The position numbers and the translations under genes are program-made. Under the pieces are notes generated by a model that was not told the origin of the DNA, ran no database searches, and saw only the letters and a program-made list of their open reading frames with translations. This document shows positions 1-9,188 of a stretch of 64,000 nt of DNA, one piece after another. Each line of letters begins with the position of its first letter. The first letter of the stretch is position 1. The DNA is taken from contig CAMGYJ010000010.1 in the NCBI GenBank assembly GCA_946122785.1, positions 27,693,608 to 27,757,607 on the forward strand, written 5' to 3'. Source of the DNA: Linum tenue. Lineage: Eukaryota; Streptophyta; Magnoliopsida; Malpighiales; Linaceae.

Positions 1-288
1 GAGGATGACCGGGTGGATGTCAGCAATCCGTGGAGTGTAGTAGTACTCCAAGGTGGGACCCGGCGGTGGTGGTGGATGCTGATTCACCGGGGGAACCTGT
101 CGAGCATTCCCCGGTTGTGGGATGTCTTCGCCCTCCATCTCGTACTCTTCCTCAGAATCGCTGGTTAAGTGGCCGTCTATGCGCTCTCCCGTAACCAGTC
201 TAGCTCGCTGCTGTCTCCTAAGTTGGCGGCAAGTGCGTTCAAGCTCTGGATCCAACGGCATTAACCCTCCTGACTGGCTACGGGTCAT
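1..288 (-). CDS. Gag N-terminus of the neighbouring tandem Athila-like unit (partial)
   Basis: This is the first 96 codons of an Athila-type Gag read leftwards from an ATG at 288, running off the window. It matches 8759-9047 of element A almost base for base. The one difference I see is a run of five G at 89-93, where the other copy has six. In this copy the frame stays open from the ATG through the proline-rich stretch to the edge, while the other copy is frameshifted. Gag would form the cytoplasmic particle that packages element RNA. Its position left of a shared LTR shows it belongs to a second unit. Confidence 0.8.
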   Translation of the reverse strand, partial: MTRSQSGGLMPLDPELERTCRQLRRQQRARLVTGERIDGHLTSDSEEEYEMEGEDIPQPGNARQVPPVNQHPPPPPGPTLEYYYTPRIADIHPVIL

Positions 289-406
289 GCACTACCTGCA
301 CACACTCAAGCAAGCAGACCCGTGAAGGCACAAGTGGGACAAAGCAAACAAAGCGAAAAGAAAAGCTAGAGTAACAGAAATCACTTTTCTTCAACAACCT
401 AGCCGT

Positions 407-423
407 CCCCGGCAACGGCGCCA
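407..423 (-). promoter_or_regulatory. Primer binding site (tRNA-Asp type) of the partial left unit
   Basis: On the minus strand this 17-mer reads TGGCGCCGTTGCCGGGG, complementary to the 3' end of plant tRNA-Asp. This is the usual primer of Athila/Tat Gypsy elements. It lies 6 bp inside the LTR boundary at 430. An identical copy is at 9166-9182. Confidence 0.85.
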
Positions 424-429
424 AAAACT

Positions 430-1771
430 TGACTCGACTCTACTGTCACTCTAGAAAATGGCCAAGTATAACCACTTCCTAAAGCGTAGTATAGCGGGTT
501 AGGTTTACATGTCAACCCGGGTCCTAGATGTGATGACTACTCAGTGAATTCGTATTATCTAGCAATGAAACTTTAGTGAGGTTCTAAACTAACAAGCAAG
601 CAAAGTAACTAAAACGGTTGTATTCAGGTTAAGAGAGGTCACCCGGATATGGTTTCCCCCTAGACTGCAGTTAAGTCGGATTGCAATTTGCCAAGTTCAG
701 TTTTCATGAAAGTTATACTGCGGAAGGTTCTCAATTAGCCTGAATTCTCGACTAAAGGTCTCCAGACCCTCTCAATCTGAGTCTCTAGCGGGCGACTAAC
801 CTCCACCGGAGTAACCAGATTGAGGCCCTAATGAACCAAACCTCCACTACCGAATCGACTTCGGTACAGAATAGCAAATTGGCTCCTCGACTAAAGTCAC
901 CAATTCGCTACCTTCGATTAAGGGTACTCTATCAACCTAGGCAGATATTCTCATTCCAGGTTAAAGCAGAAACAACAGGAATTTGATCAGGATTCAAGTC
1001 ATTCAATCAATCAAACCTCAATCGAATATAATCAATTCACAAACACTGTACTTGGGTTCATACAATCAGACCTAGCATACAAATCTAGGGTTCTCCATAC
1101 CCAGATGAATGGGGAAACTACTCCATAGAGAAAGAAGCAAAAGCAGATTCAGACACGGAAATCATACTGTGAAGTTGGATTCCTGCCTCTGGACGTTTAA
1201 TCGCACTTCTCCAAGCTCAAGACGGGCTCCAATGGTGTTGAAGATCGATCTATGGCGCTTGAGAACTCTGGTTCGACGCTTTCTCTCTCTAGGTATCGGT
1301 TTCTCTCTCCAAAACTCGGAACCCTTCAATGTTGGCTTTCTTCTCTCTTAAATCCTCTGCCTGGTCGCGATACCCGGTCAGAATACCCGGTCGGGTATTT
1401 TGAGTTGTGACCGGGTATTCTGCAGCACACCGTTTCACTAAAGAGGGAAATCCCCGGTCCAACACCAAAATCCCCGACCGGGGATTTAACTGCTGTGCCC
1501 GGGCCCCTCGCTGCTTCTCGGGCGCCCAAAATTGGTTAATACCCGGTCGGGTATTTGGCCACCTGACCGGGTATTTTCCTCCTTCAGCCCTATTCGTCCC
1601 AACCTTGCTCCTTTCGGCCCAGAACTCGTTTCTCCGCCTCGATTCCAACGCCGGGACCTGAAATATGACATAAACACACAACCTAGCGTGAAATCGGCTT
1701 AAAACACGAGATTCCTCGTCGCAAACGGCCTCAGAATAGGAGTAAAAACATGTATAATTATCGGTCTATCA
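430..1771 (-). repeat. LTR of element A, shared between two tandem units
   Basis: A 1342-bp LTR starting TG and ending CA on the plus-strand reading. It is nearly identical to 9189-10531: by eye I find five differences (745, 876, 1330, a one-base length change in a G run near 1480, and 1764). On the minus strand it is the 3' LTR of the unit to its right, with a purine tract next to 1771. It is also the 5' LTR of the partial unit to its left, with a PBS at 407-423. It contains palindromic CCCGGTCGGG-type motifs at 1381-1400 and 1538-1556. The few differences suggest recent insertion or gene conversion. Confidence 0.9.
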
Positions 1772-1773
1772 AA

Positions 1774-1812
1774 CTCCCCCACACTTAACCGTTTGCTTGT
1801 CCCCAAGCAAAC
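1774..1812 (-). promoter_or_regulatory. Polypurine tract and adjacent hairpin of element A
   Basis: On the minus strand, AAGTGTGGGGGAG lies beside the 3' LTR and would prime plus-strand DNA synthesis. Immediately upstream in RNA sense is a perfect 9-bp stem with a 4-nt loop (1791-1812, arms GTTTGCTTG and CAAGCAAAC). The same hairpin and tract recur in E (35388-35428) and B (41527-41566), which argues for function. Confidence 0.75.
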
Positions 1813-3602
1813 CAAGTCAGACACTAGGTAAGCTTACATATTCAATCAACCAACATTGGGGACAAGTCATAAAGGCACAAAACACGTGAATCGCACTGGT
1901 TTTCGAACATCAACACATGCACAACCTCAGTAACAACCTGGACAACCACCACAAAGGACATTCGAGTGCAGCAAATCGAGTAAAGGAAGAGTCTCCCGTC
2001 TGTTCACTAGCCAACCTAGACTTGATTCAACCACTTACGCAAAACAGTCGACTCATGCATCCAACTCAAAACATCAGAATAGAGATCGAGCAATCTAGGT
2101 CCTCACCGGGGTACAAGAGCATATAGAAAATGAAAATGAATCACTCACTCTCGACCAGTGGGGTCAGGACAATTTTGATGCGAAAGATGCGCATGCTATT
2201 TCTCTCAATCCCTATCATCTCTTCACCATGATGGCAGCCTCTAAATGCTAGAGTTCACATATGGGGTGTCACCACTAACTAATCAGGAGGTCTTAGACAC
2301 AGGTTCAAATGACTGGCTAGGGTCTTGGACATGGGGAAAAGGCCTTTTAGGTGGTGGAAGTATTCATAGCAAAAAGGTTCCACATTTTCCAAACACACAA
2401 TCACAGTCAACCAACCCGGTATTTTCTCTCTGCCATTCTGCATTACTCAATATATTAAGAGCACAAGAGCGAAGGAGGCATAATCATCAGCATTTCCAAG
2501 CCAGACTGCTAAGAAACACTGCTTACTGGGCATTCCTCAGATTTTTGGTAGGGACTCTCTTTTGCTTTCAATTTTTCTTTGTTTTTCTTTCATTTTTCTT
2601 TTCATTTCTTAAGAGAGCCCCCACTTCTGCATAAATTTCAAACACCTGCCCAATTTTTTAAGCACTACCTCCAACACTCACATAGACCTTAGCAGAAACA
2701 GCAGAGAATATATAAAACCACTCTGTGGAGCCTTCTAAAAGATGCAACAAGGGTGATTTTTTCATTATAGACCAAAAGAAAGGATAACACACGGCTCAAA
2801 GGGGCTGACTAGGGGATATGACACATCAGGACAGTCAGTTTTGGGCGTGGGCTAATCCTATGCCCCCATCATCTTAGCTAGTGACAACGTGAATGCTACA
2901 CATCATGGAAGAGGGATCTATCGCACAAGAAAGAAACGAGCAGGCTCAAATCTCACATGGCTACCTATATGCTCTATCTCACATTCTGATACCCTGAACT
3001 AGATGCATAAACGACTGTCAAGGATAAGTAATCAGATCAAGTCAGATCAAGTCACAGTTGGCAAGCAAACAGTTGAAAAACTGAACCCCTACATCGTTCT
3101 ACTGCACATTTCAGTCCTCATCATAGGTTGTCCTAGTCGCAAACAAGTTGCCATGCATTAATCCGAAAACCAATCAATTCATCCATCAAAACACAGTGCC
3201 AATATGATCAAACAGCAGTACTTGGGGCCCTCAAATCGTAAGATTTGGACAGTGGACTAGGCTCCAAGCACACAAACAGAGCTAATGTAGTCAAAAGATA
3301 AACATCCCCCCACACTTAAGATCGACATTGCCCTCAATGGAGAAGAGGGAAGGAAAGGGGAACGATGTTACCGGTATGCACGGACTGCAGAAGACTGGAA
3401 ATGGACCAGTCGGCATGGGACGGACTGGAGAGAGGACCAGTCGGGAACACAGGCAGAGCTAAAAGAGACCAAAAAGCTCAAACACATACGTTAGGTCCAA
3501 CGGTCAGCCCAATAGTACATAATCCAGAATGAAAAGAAACAAAAACCGACACAAAACAGACAGTTTGCATGCTGAAACAGATAAAAATCTCAAAACAAGC
3601 CC
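1813..3602 (-). other. 3' non-coding region of element A
   Basis: About 1.8 kb between the env-like ORF and the purine tract, with no ORF I can support. It contains a stem-loop with a pyrimidine-rich loop at 2551-2620 (arms GGGACTCTCTT and AAGAGAGCCCC). It also has a second purine-tract-like motif near 3306-3320 (CCCCCCACACTTAAG on the plus strand). From about 3210 on it matches B (about 42350 on). The part from 1813 to about 2900 is mostly different from B and E. Confidence 0.6.
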
Positions 3603-5042
3603 CTAGGGCCCTCCGAGACCGGAGAAATCAATCTGACCCATAAGGTCGTCGACGCCATCATCCGGTGGCTGCCGTGGCGGTGAATGCTCCCACCGGGTGG
3701 TCCAGTGGTGCTCTGCTGGAGGGTGGCAAGCCTGGAGTAGATGCTCGGAATACTCCATCAGACGGCGACCTCGGTCTCTCTCACGCTCGATGAGAGCAGT
3801 AGTGTGGCCCATGTGGGTCTCCAATCGGCCAAGGCGCTCATCCACGCCAGTCATCCTGGACCGGAACTCGGCCTGGTGGGCCGAGTACTGCTAGTAAAAC
3901 TGGACCTGATGGTCCATGAGCTGCTGGTTCTGAAGACCGAGCTGCTGGAACTGGAGCCCCATCTGCTGGAACTGCTCCGTGAAGAAGTCCATCGACGGAC
4001 AAGAAGGACCAGAGGAGGACTCGCCTCTCTCCGGTCTCCGTCGAGGCTGCAGATCCCCAGGAGGGGAGAGCGAGGGCTCCGGCTCATCGGCATCCATGGC
4101 ACTGTCATCATCATCATCGGCGTCCTCATCGACCTCCTCGCCTTCGTAGTCATCATCCTCCTCGTCCTCATCAAGGTCCACAACCTCCTCGGGGGGCATA
4201 GAAAGCCCATCTACCCAGGTGTGGATGCCGTCAGTGGCCAGGAGGCGTGCACTGTGGAGCACGTCCCGGCTGAGGGGGGCGGAGCCGCCATGCTCGGTCG
4301 CGTCATGAAGCCCCTCGAAGCTGATCCCGAAGTGGCGGGCCAGCCGGGTGATCAGAGGACCGCAGAAGAGGTGAGTGGGATTCCCGTGAACTCTGGAGAA
4401 GGTGGTGGCCATGAAAGAGCCCAAGTGGAGCATGTCCTCCGGATCCCCCATACAGGACATGGCGTAGAGGACCCGCTTCGGGACCTTGTGCGAGCCGGTG
4501 GCATTGGGGACGATGGAGCGGGTGATCAGCAGGTTCAGAATATGCCACGCCGGCCGGAGAGTGCTGACGTAGGTCTGGCCAGCCACAAAGAAGTCATCCT
4601 TATAGGCGGCCCGGACGACATGCCTGTAGAAATGATCCGCGTGCCAGTCGGGCGGGTTCGGGAGCTCGACCGTGTGGCCATCCAACGGGTTGTACTGGAT
4701 CCCCAAGGCGGAGGCCAACCCGTCAATGGTCAGCTGTCGTGGGCGGCCACCCAACCGGAACTTCACTACATGGGAGTCCCGAGTCTTCTTCTTGGCGTAC
4801 TCGAACGTGGTGTAGAACTCCCACACCAGCTCCGTAAAGGTGGGCTCGTCAATGGCAAGCAGTGTCCGCCAATCGGGGTGACTGATGGCGGTGCTAAGCT
4901 CCTGCAAGCAGTGGAGCTGCTCGAACACTGCCCACTCGAGGTGGTGGTGCTTCTCCAGCTTCCCCCGTATCACCTTGCGGAACTGGTCCGCATACTCCCC
5001 GTGCAGGCTCAAGCCCTGCACAAAAGCATGATCGAGGGACAT
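3603..5042 (-). pseudogene. Env-like (Athila third ORF) protein, one in-frame stop
   Basis: The ORF lies downstream of gag/pol, as in Athila elements. The first ATG is at 5042, five bases after a pyrimidine-rich CAG that looks like a 3' splice site (5047-5049). The N-terminal half carries motifs typical of the Athila ORF family (ELVWEFYTTF, then RLGGRPRQLTIDGLASALG). A very acidic Asp/Glu stretch and a Gln-rich region follow. One stop, TAG at 3891-3893, interrupts the frame, where B has CAG. The reading then continues in frame to 3603. The total is about 480 codons. Membrane segments are not obvious to me, so an envelope role is only by position. It could equally be an unrelated accessory protein. 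Confidence 0.75.
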
Positions 5043-5078
5043 GATCCTGCACAAACAACAAGCCAAAGGTGGAGCCAA

Positions 5079-5700
5079 GAAAAGACAATGTCAGGACCAA
5101 CGGCATGGGGTGAGCACTTCCCCCACACTCAGGCTCACCTAGGCTAACAATTTAAGCACAGCGGATTGAATTGCGAGCAACTCAACCGGAAATCAAGGCA
5201 GAATCACGAAGGAAACCACAATAAGCACACGGGCAGCCCATAGACACATATACAACCATGCAACGCAAGTCATCCCTCACCCTACTCTAAATCAGGCAAG
5301 CAAACATAGTTCTCGGTCCTAGAATCTACAGTCCGATTCTCCATAAACTAGAAATGCACGGGAAACACACCTGGAAACACAAGGAGGACCGTAGCTAGGA
5401 CTCGAAGAGGGGGTGAGGGGACTCGAGGGGGCCGGAAAAAAATCGGCTCGGAAACTCGCCGGAAAGTCGCCGGAAAAACGACCGGCGACCGGCGGCGGCG
5501 GCGGAGGGTGGCCGGCGGCGACGGCGGGAGGCGGCCGGCGGCGGCGGGGCGGCGGGGCGACGGCGGCGGGGCGGCGGCCGGCGGCTTAGAATGGCTGCCG
5601 GCGGCGGCCCTAAGAGGAGAGAGGGGAGAGCGTTTGAGAGTAGAGAGAGGGAAGATTTGGAAAAAATGAGGGTAGAGAGAGAATATGGCCCGGGGTTTCC
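5079..5700. other. Intergenic leader of the env-like ORF with GGC-rich tract
   Basis: Non-coding DNA between the env-like ORF and the palindrome array. It contains another purine-tract-like motif at about 5120-5134 (CCCCCACACTCA). It also has a strongly GC-rich stretch of GGC/GCC triplets at about 5455-5600. Translations across it are low-complexity proline/arginine and not credible proteins. The equivalent region in B is 44231-44810, where the GGC tract is shorter. Confidence 0.5.
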
Positions 5701-5709
5701 TTTAAATAG

Positions 5710-6045
5710 GAAAAATACCCGGTCGGGACTCAGAAATACCCGGTCGGGTATTTGGGAGTCCACGACCGGGTTTTTCCCAAACGCTGCGTTCCATAAGGAA
5801 GAATATGCCCGGCCTCGAGTCAAAAATACCCGGCCGGGTATTTTTGAATCAGGGTCGGGTATTATCGTTAAACGCGGCGTTCTGGGTAAGGGGGAATACC
5901 CGGCCGCGAACCAAAAATACCCGGTCGGGTATTTTTGGGACGGGGTCGGGTATTTCACTTTTTTTCCCCCGAGAAACAGAGGGGGCCCCGAGCGAGAGCC
6001 TAAAATACCCGGTCGGGTATTTTGGCCCACGACCGGGTATTTCCC
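5710..6045. repeat. Array of CCCGGTCGGG-type palindromes between gag and env-like ORF
   Basis: Four full palindromes lie at 5734-5753, 5822-5845, 5913-5936 and 6002-6023, spaced about 85-90 bp apart, with half-sites on their flanks. The core is ATACCCGGTCGGGTAT or ATACCCGGCCGGGTAT. The copy at 5822-5845 is a perfect 24-bp inverted repeat. The same array with the same spacing is present in B at 44825-45150, and related motifs occur in the A and B LTRs. ORFs across it (repeated PGRVF-like peptides) are by-products of the repeat. Possible roles are RNA hairpins or a binding site for a dimeric factor; none is shown. Confidence 0.85.
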
Positions 6046-6268
6046 TCTTTTCGGCCAAAAAATCACTTTTCCCAAATTTTCAACCTCTCCTGCATGAAAA
6101 CACCAAATCGAGGCATCAACGACGACCGAACTTCAATACAGACATGCAACTGACTCGACACGACACCAAAAACTCAGAAAAAGGGAAAAGAAAATGCAAA
6201 CCGTGGTGGGGTTGCCTCCCCACAAGCGCTTCTTTACCGTCTTTTAGCTGGACGCCCATGGTGGATAC

Positions 6269-9047
6269 TCAGGGAAGTGCAGGAACAGGTGCCTCCAAGA
6301 GCGGATCCACATCGCTCTTGAGGTACAGCTTCAGGTGGTGACCGTGCACCCGACGGTTGCAACCACCAGCAGAAGTCAGCTCGACCTGGCCATCCGGCAA
6401 GATGCAGGCGAGTGAGTACTCGGATGGCCAGGGTGGTCGTGGTGCGGGGGGTGGGACCAGCTCATAGTGGTCTCCACTCTTCTTCCGTGCAGGCTTAGCC
6501 ACCTGTCGCCACTCCTCCTTGAGCTTTTTGTTCGGAGGCGAGACTGGATGGAGTGGCGACGAAGGAATGATAGGCGGGTCCTGCAAAATGAGAGGTGCAG
6601 AAGGGTACACGACAGGCTCGTGTACCTGATCAGAAATAGCATGCACAGGCGTGACAGCAATCATAGCACAGTGATCAAACTCAGTCACAGAAAAAGTAGC
6701 CTGTTCATTCCCAGCACGCAGAATCAGTTTACCATCATGCACATCAATCAGTGCCTTGGCGGTGGCAAGAAACGGTCTACCTAGAATCAAAGGCACATCC
6801 ACATCATCATTTATATCCAGAATCACAAAATCAACAGGATATGTGAATGCACCCACATTAACAAGCAAATCTTCTATGATACCCCTAGGATGCACCACAG
6901 AACGATCAGCTAGCTGAATGCTCATCCTAGTAGGGCTAAGTTCACCTAGGTCTAGCTTTTTGAACAATTTATATGGCATGACATTAATGCTAGCTCCTAG
7001 GTCCGCCAAGGACTTTCCTACATGCATGCTGCCAATAGTAAGAGGGATAGTAAAACTCCCTGGGTCCTTGCGCTTTTCGGGCAGCTTGTTCTGCAGGATG
7101 GCAGAACATTCCTCGCTCAGCAGCACTGTCGAAAGATCCCCAAGTTTCTTCTTGTTGGTGCAGAGATCTTTCATGAACTTCGCGTACTTGGGCATCTTCG
7201 ATAGTGCCTCCACAAATGGTACGCTGATGTTGAGCTGCTTCAACATTGCCATTAACTTGGCAAACTCAGTCTCCAGCTTATCTTTATGGAGGCGAGTGGG
7301 GAAGGGAAGCTGGGGTACATGCTCCTTCACCACTGGTTGTGGCTTGGGAGCAGGGGCTTCCTCCTCCACCCGCACTTCTGCATCACCGGCTGGAAGTGCT
7401 GAAGCAGGTAGTGGTTCCTCCTGCCTGGTCGGGGCAGGATCAGCTGATGTAGGCCTGCCGCTCCTGGTGAAAATGGCATGGGCAGTCTCGTGAGGGCCGC
7501 GAGGATTGGGGACAGTGGTGGCAGGCAGAGTCCCCGGTGCCCTGGTAGTATTCTGGCGAGCTAAGTCCCCTATCTGGTGCTGGAGATCCTGCAGAATGGC
7601 ACCCTGGTTCCTCTGGCCTGCCTCCAGTGAAGCTATGGCCTGATCCATCCTCGTGAAATTTGCCTGGCTGGTGGTCATGAATGCTGCCAAAATGTTCTCA
7701 AGCTTGGTCATCTGATTATCGGGAGCTGGTGCTGCTGCTGGCTCGGCATACTGACGCTGAGGCTGCTGGAATGGCTGCCCCTGTCTAGCCTGGAAAGGCT
7801 GCCTCTGCTGAAAACCACCTGCTGGTGCTGGGAAACCAGGTGGTTTATTGGTGTTGTTGCTCCAGGCGAAGTTGGGATGCTGGCGCCATCCCTCATTGTA
7901 TGTGTTACTGAATGGATCGAGGCGCCGAGCATTGGCGATGAAGGCCACCTGCTCTTGGGGAGTAGAAGACTCCCTCATAGACTGACAATCCTCCACGAGG
8001 TGATTCGGGCTCTCACACCACTGACACTGAGCATCTGGAGGTGTAGCCAAACTTCTGCCCGGAATAAGACTGTTGGGCTGCTTCAATGCCTGCACTAGCT
8101 CAGCTACCTGCTGCTCGAGCCCGGATCTGGTCTCCATGGCGTGCACACCACGGTCCCGGGAGTGCCTGCCTCTGCTGCTCTGCCCCCAGGAATGATCGCG
8201 GGCAGCCAAGGTACTGATCATCTGGTTCAGCTCGGGTGGAGTCTTAGTAAGGATATCCCCTCCTGGGCATAGAGACTCGATCACCCTCTGGCTGTCTGGG
8301 GTGATGGCACTGTAGAAGTTCCCCACTGTGAAAGCATCGCTGAAGCCATGATGGGGACACTGCCAGAAGTATCCCATGTACCGCTCCCATGCATCACGAA
8401 GGGACTCATCTGGCTCTTGGCGGAAGTGAGTGATCTCCCGCTGAATCTCAGTAGTCTTCGATGCCGGATAATATCTGTGCACGAACTTATCCGCCAGATC
8501 GTCCCAAGAAGTGATGGACAGTGGGGGCTGGGTCTCCAACCACCTCTTAGCATTCCCCGCCAGAGAATGGGGGAAGAGGTGAAGGCGGATTGCATCATCC
8601 GGAACACCATTCAGCTTGAACCCGTTTGTCAGCTGCAGAAAACAGGAAAGGTGTGCCCGGGCTTCCTCATCCTTCAAGCCATGGAACTGGATAGAGGATG
8701 TGATGAGTTGAATCCAGCCTGGCTTGATCTCGAAGTTATTTGCTGGGACGGGTGGATAGAGGATGACCGGGTGGATGTCAGCAATCCGTGGAGTGTAGTA
8801 GTACTCCAAGGTGGGACCCGGCGGTGGTGGTGGATGCTGATTCACCGGGGGGAACCTGTCGAGCATTCCCCGGTTGTGGGATGTCTTCGCCCTCCATCTC
8901 GTACTCTTCCTCAGAATCGCTGGTTAAGTGGCCGTCTATGCGCTCTCCCGTAACCAGTCTAGCTCGCTGCTGTCTCCTAAGTTGGCGGCAAGTGCGTTCA
9001 AGCTCTGGATCCAACGGCATTAACCCTCCTGACTGGCTACGGGTCAT
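6269..9047 (-). pseudogene. Gag-protease with an integrase-tail remnant, frameshifted
   Basis: The ATG at 9047 matches the start in B. The frame breaks at an extra base in a G run near 8848-8853, after which 865 codons are open from 8866 to 6269. Features in order: retrotransposon Gag domain, zinc knuckle [14 protein letters not shown], coiled Gln-rich linker, then aspartic protease with DLGAS and [15 protein letters not shown]. In B this point leads on to RT. Here, about 40 residues after the protease, a short Pro-rich linker joins a segment resembling the integrase C-terminal tail (GHHLKLYL; B has GHRLKLYL). RT, RNase H and the integrase core are missing. The tail differs from B's, so it may come from a related subfamily. 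Confidence 0.85.
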
Positions 9048-9165
9048 GCACTACCTGCACACACTCAAGCAAGCAGACCCGTGAAGGCACAAGTGGGACA
9101 AAGCAAACAAAGCGAAAAGAAAAGCTAGAGTAACAGAAATCACTTTTCTTCAACAACCTAGCCGT

Positions 9166-9182
9166 CCCCGGCAACGGCGCCA
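9166..9182 (-). promoter_or_regulatory. Primer binding site (tRNA-Asp type) of element A
   Basis: TGGCGCCGTTGCCGGGG on the minus strand, 6 bp from the 5' LTR end at 9189. It fully matches the tRNA-Asp 3' end, unlike the B copy. Confidence 0.88.
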
Positions 9183-9188
9183 AAAACT

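Noticed and set aside
1289..1681. 130-codon minus-strand ORF inside the LTR
   Set aside because: Not conserved in length in the other LTR copies and made largely of motif-derived peptides. LTRs normally carry no gene.
3741..5147. 468-codon plus-strand ORF
   Set aside because: It is the antisense shadow of the env-like ORF; the minus strand carries the conserved domain motifs.
5455..5600. CpG-island promoter of a host gene
   Set aside because: The GC-rich GGC repeat lies inside element A and is found in shorter form in B, so it belongs to the retroelement.
5395..6341. Long ORFs on both strands made of repeated PGRVF / RSGIF-like peptides
   Set aside because: They are translations of the palindrome array. 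Both strands give similar peptides because the motif is self-complementary, and the frames break freely between copies.
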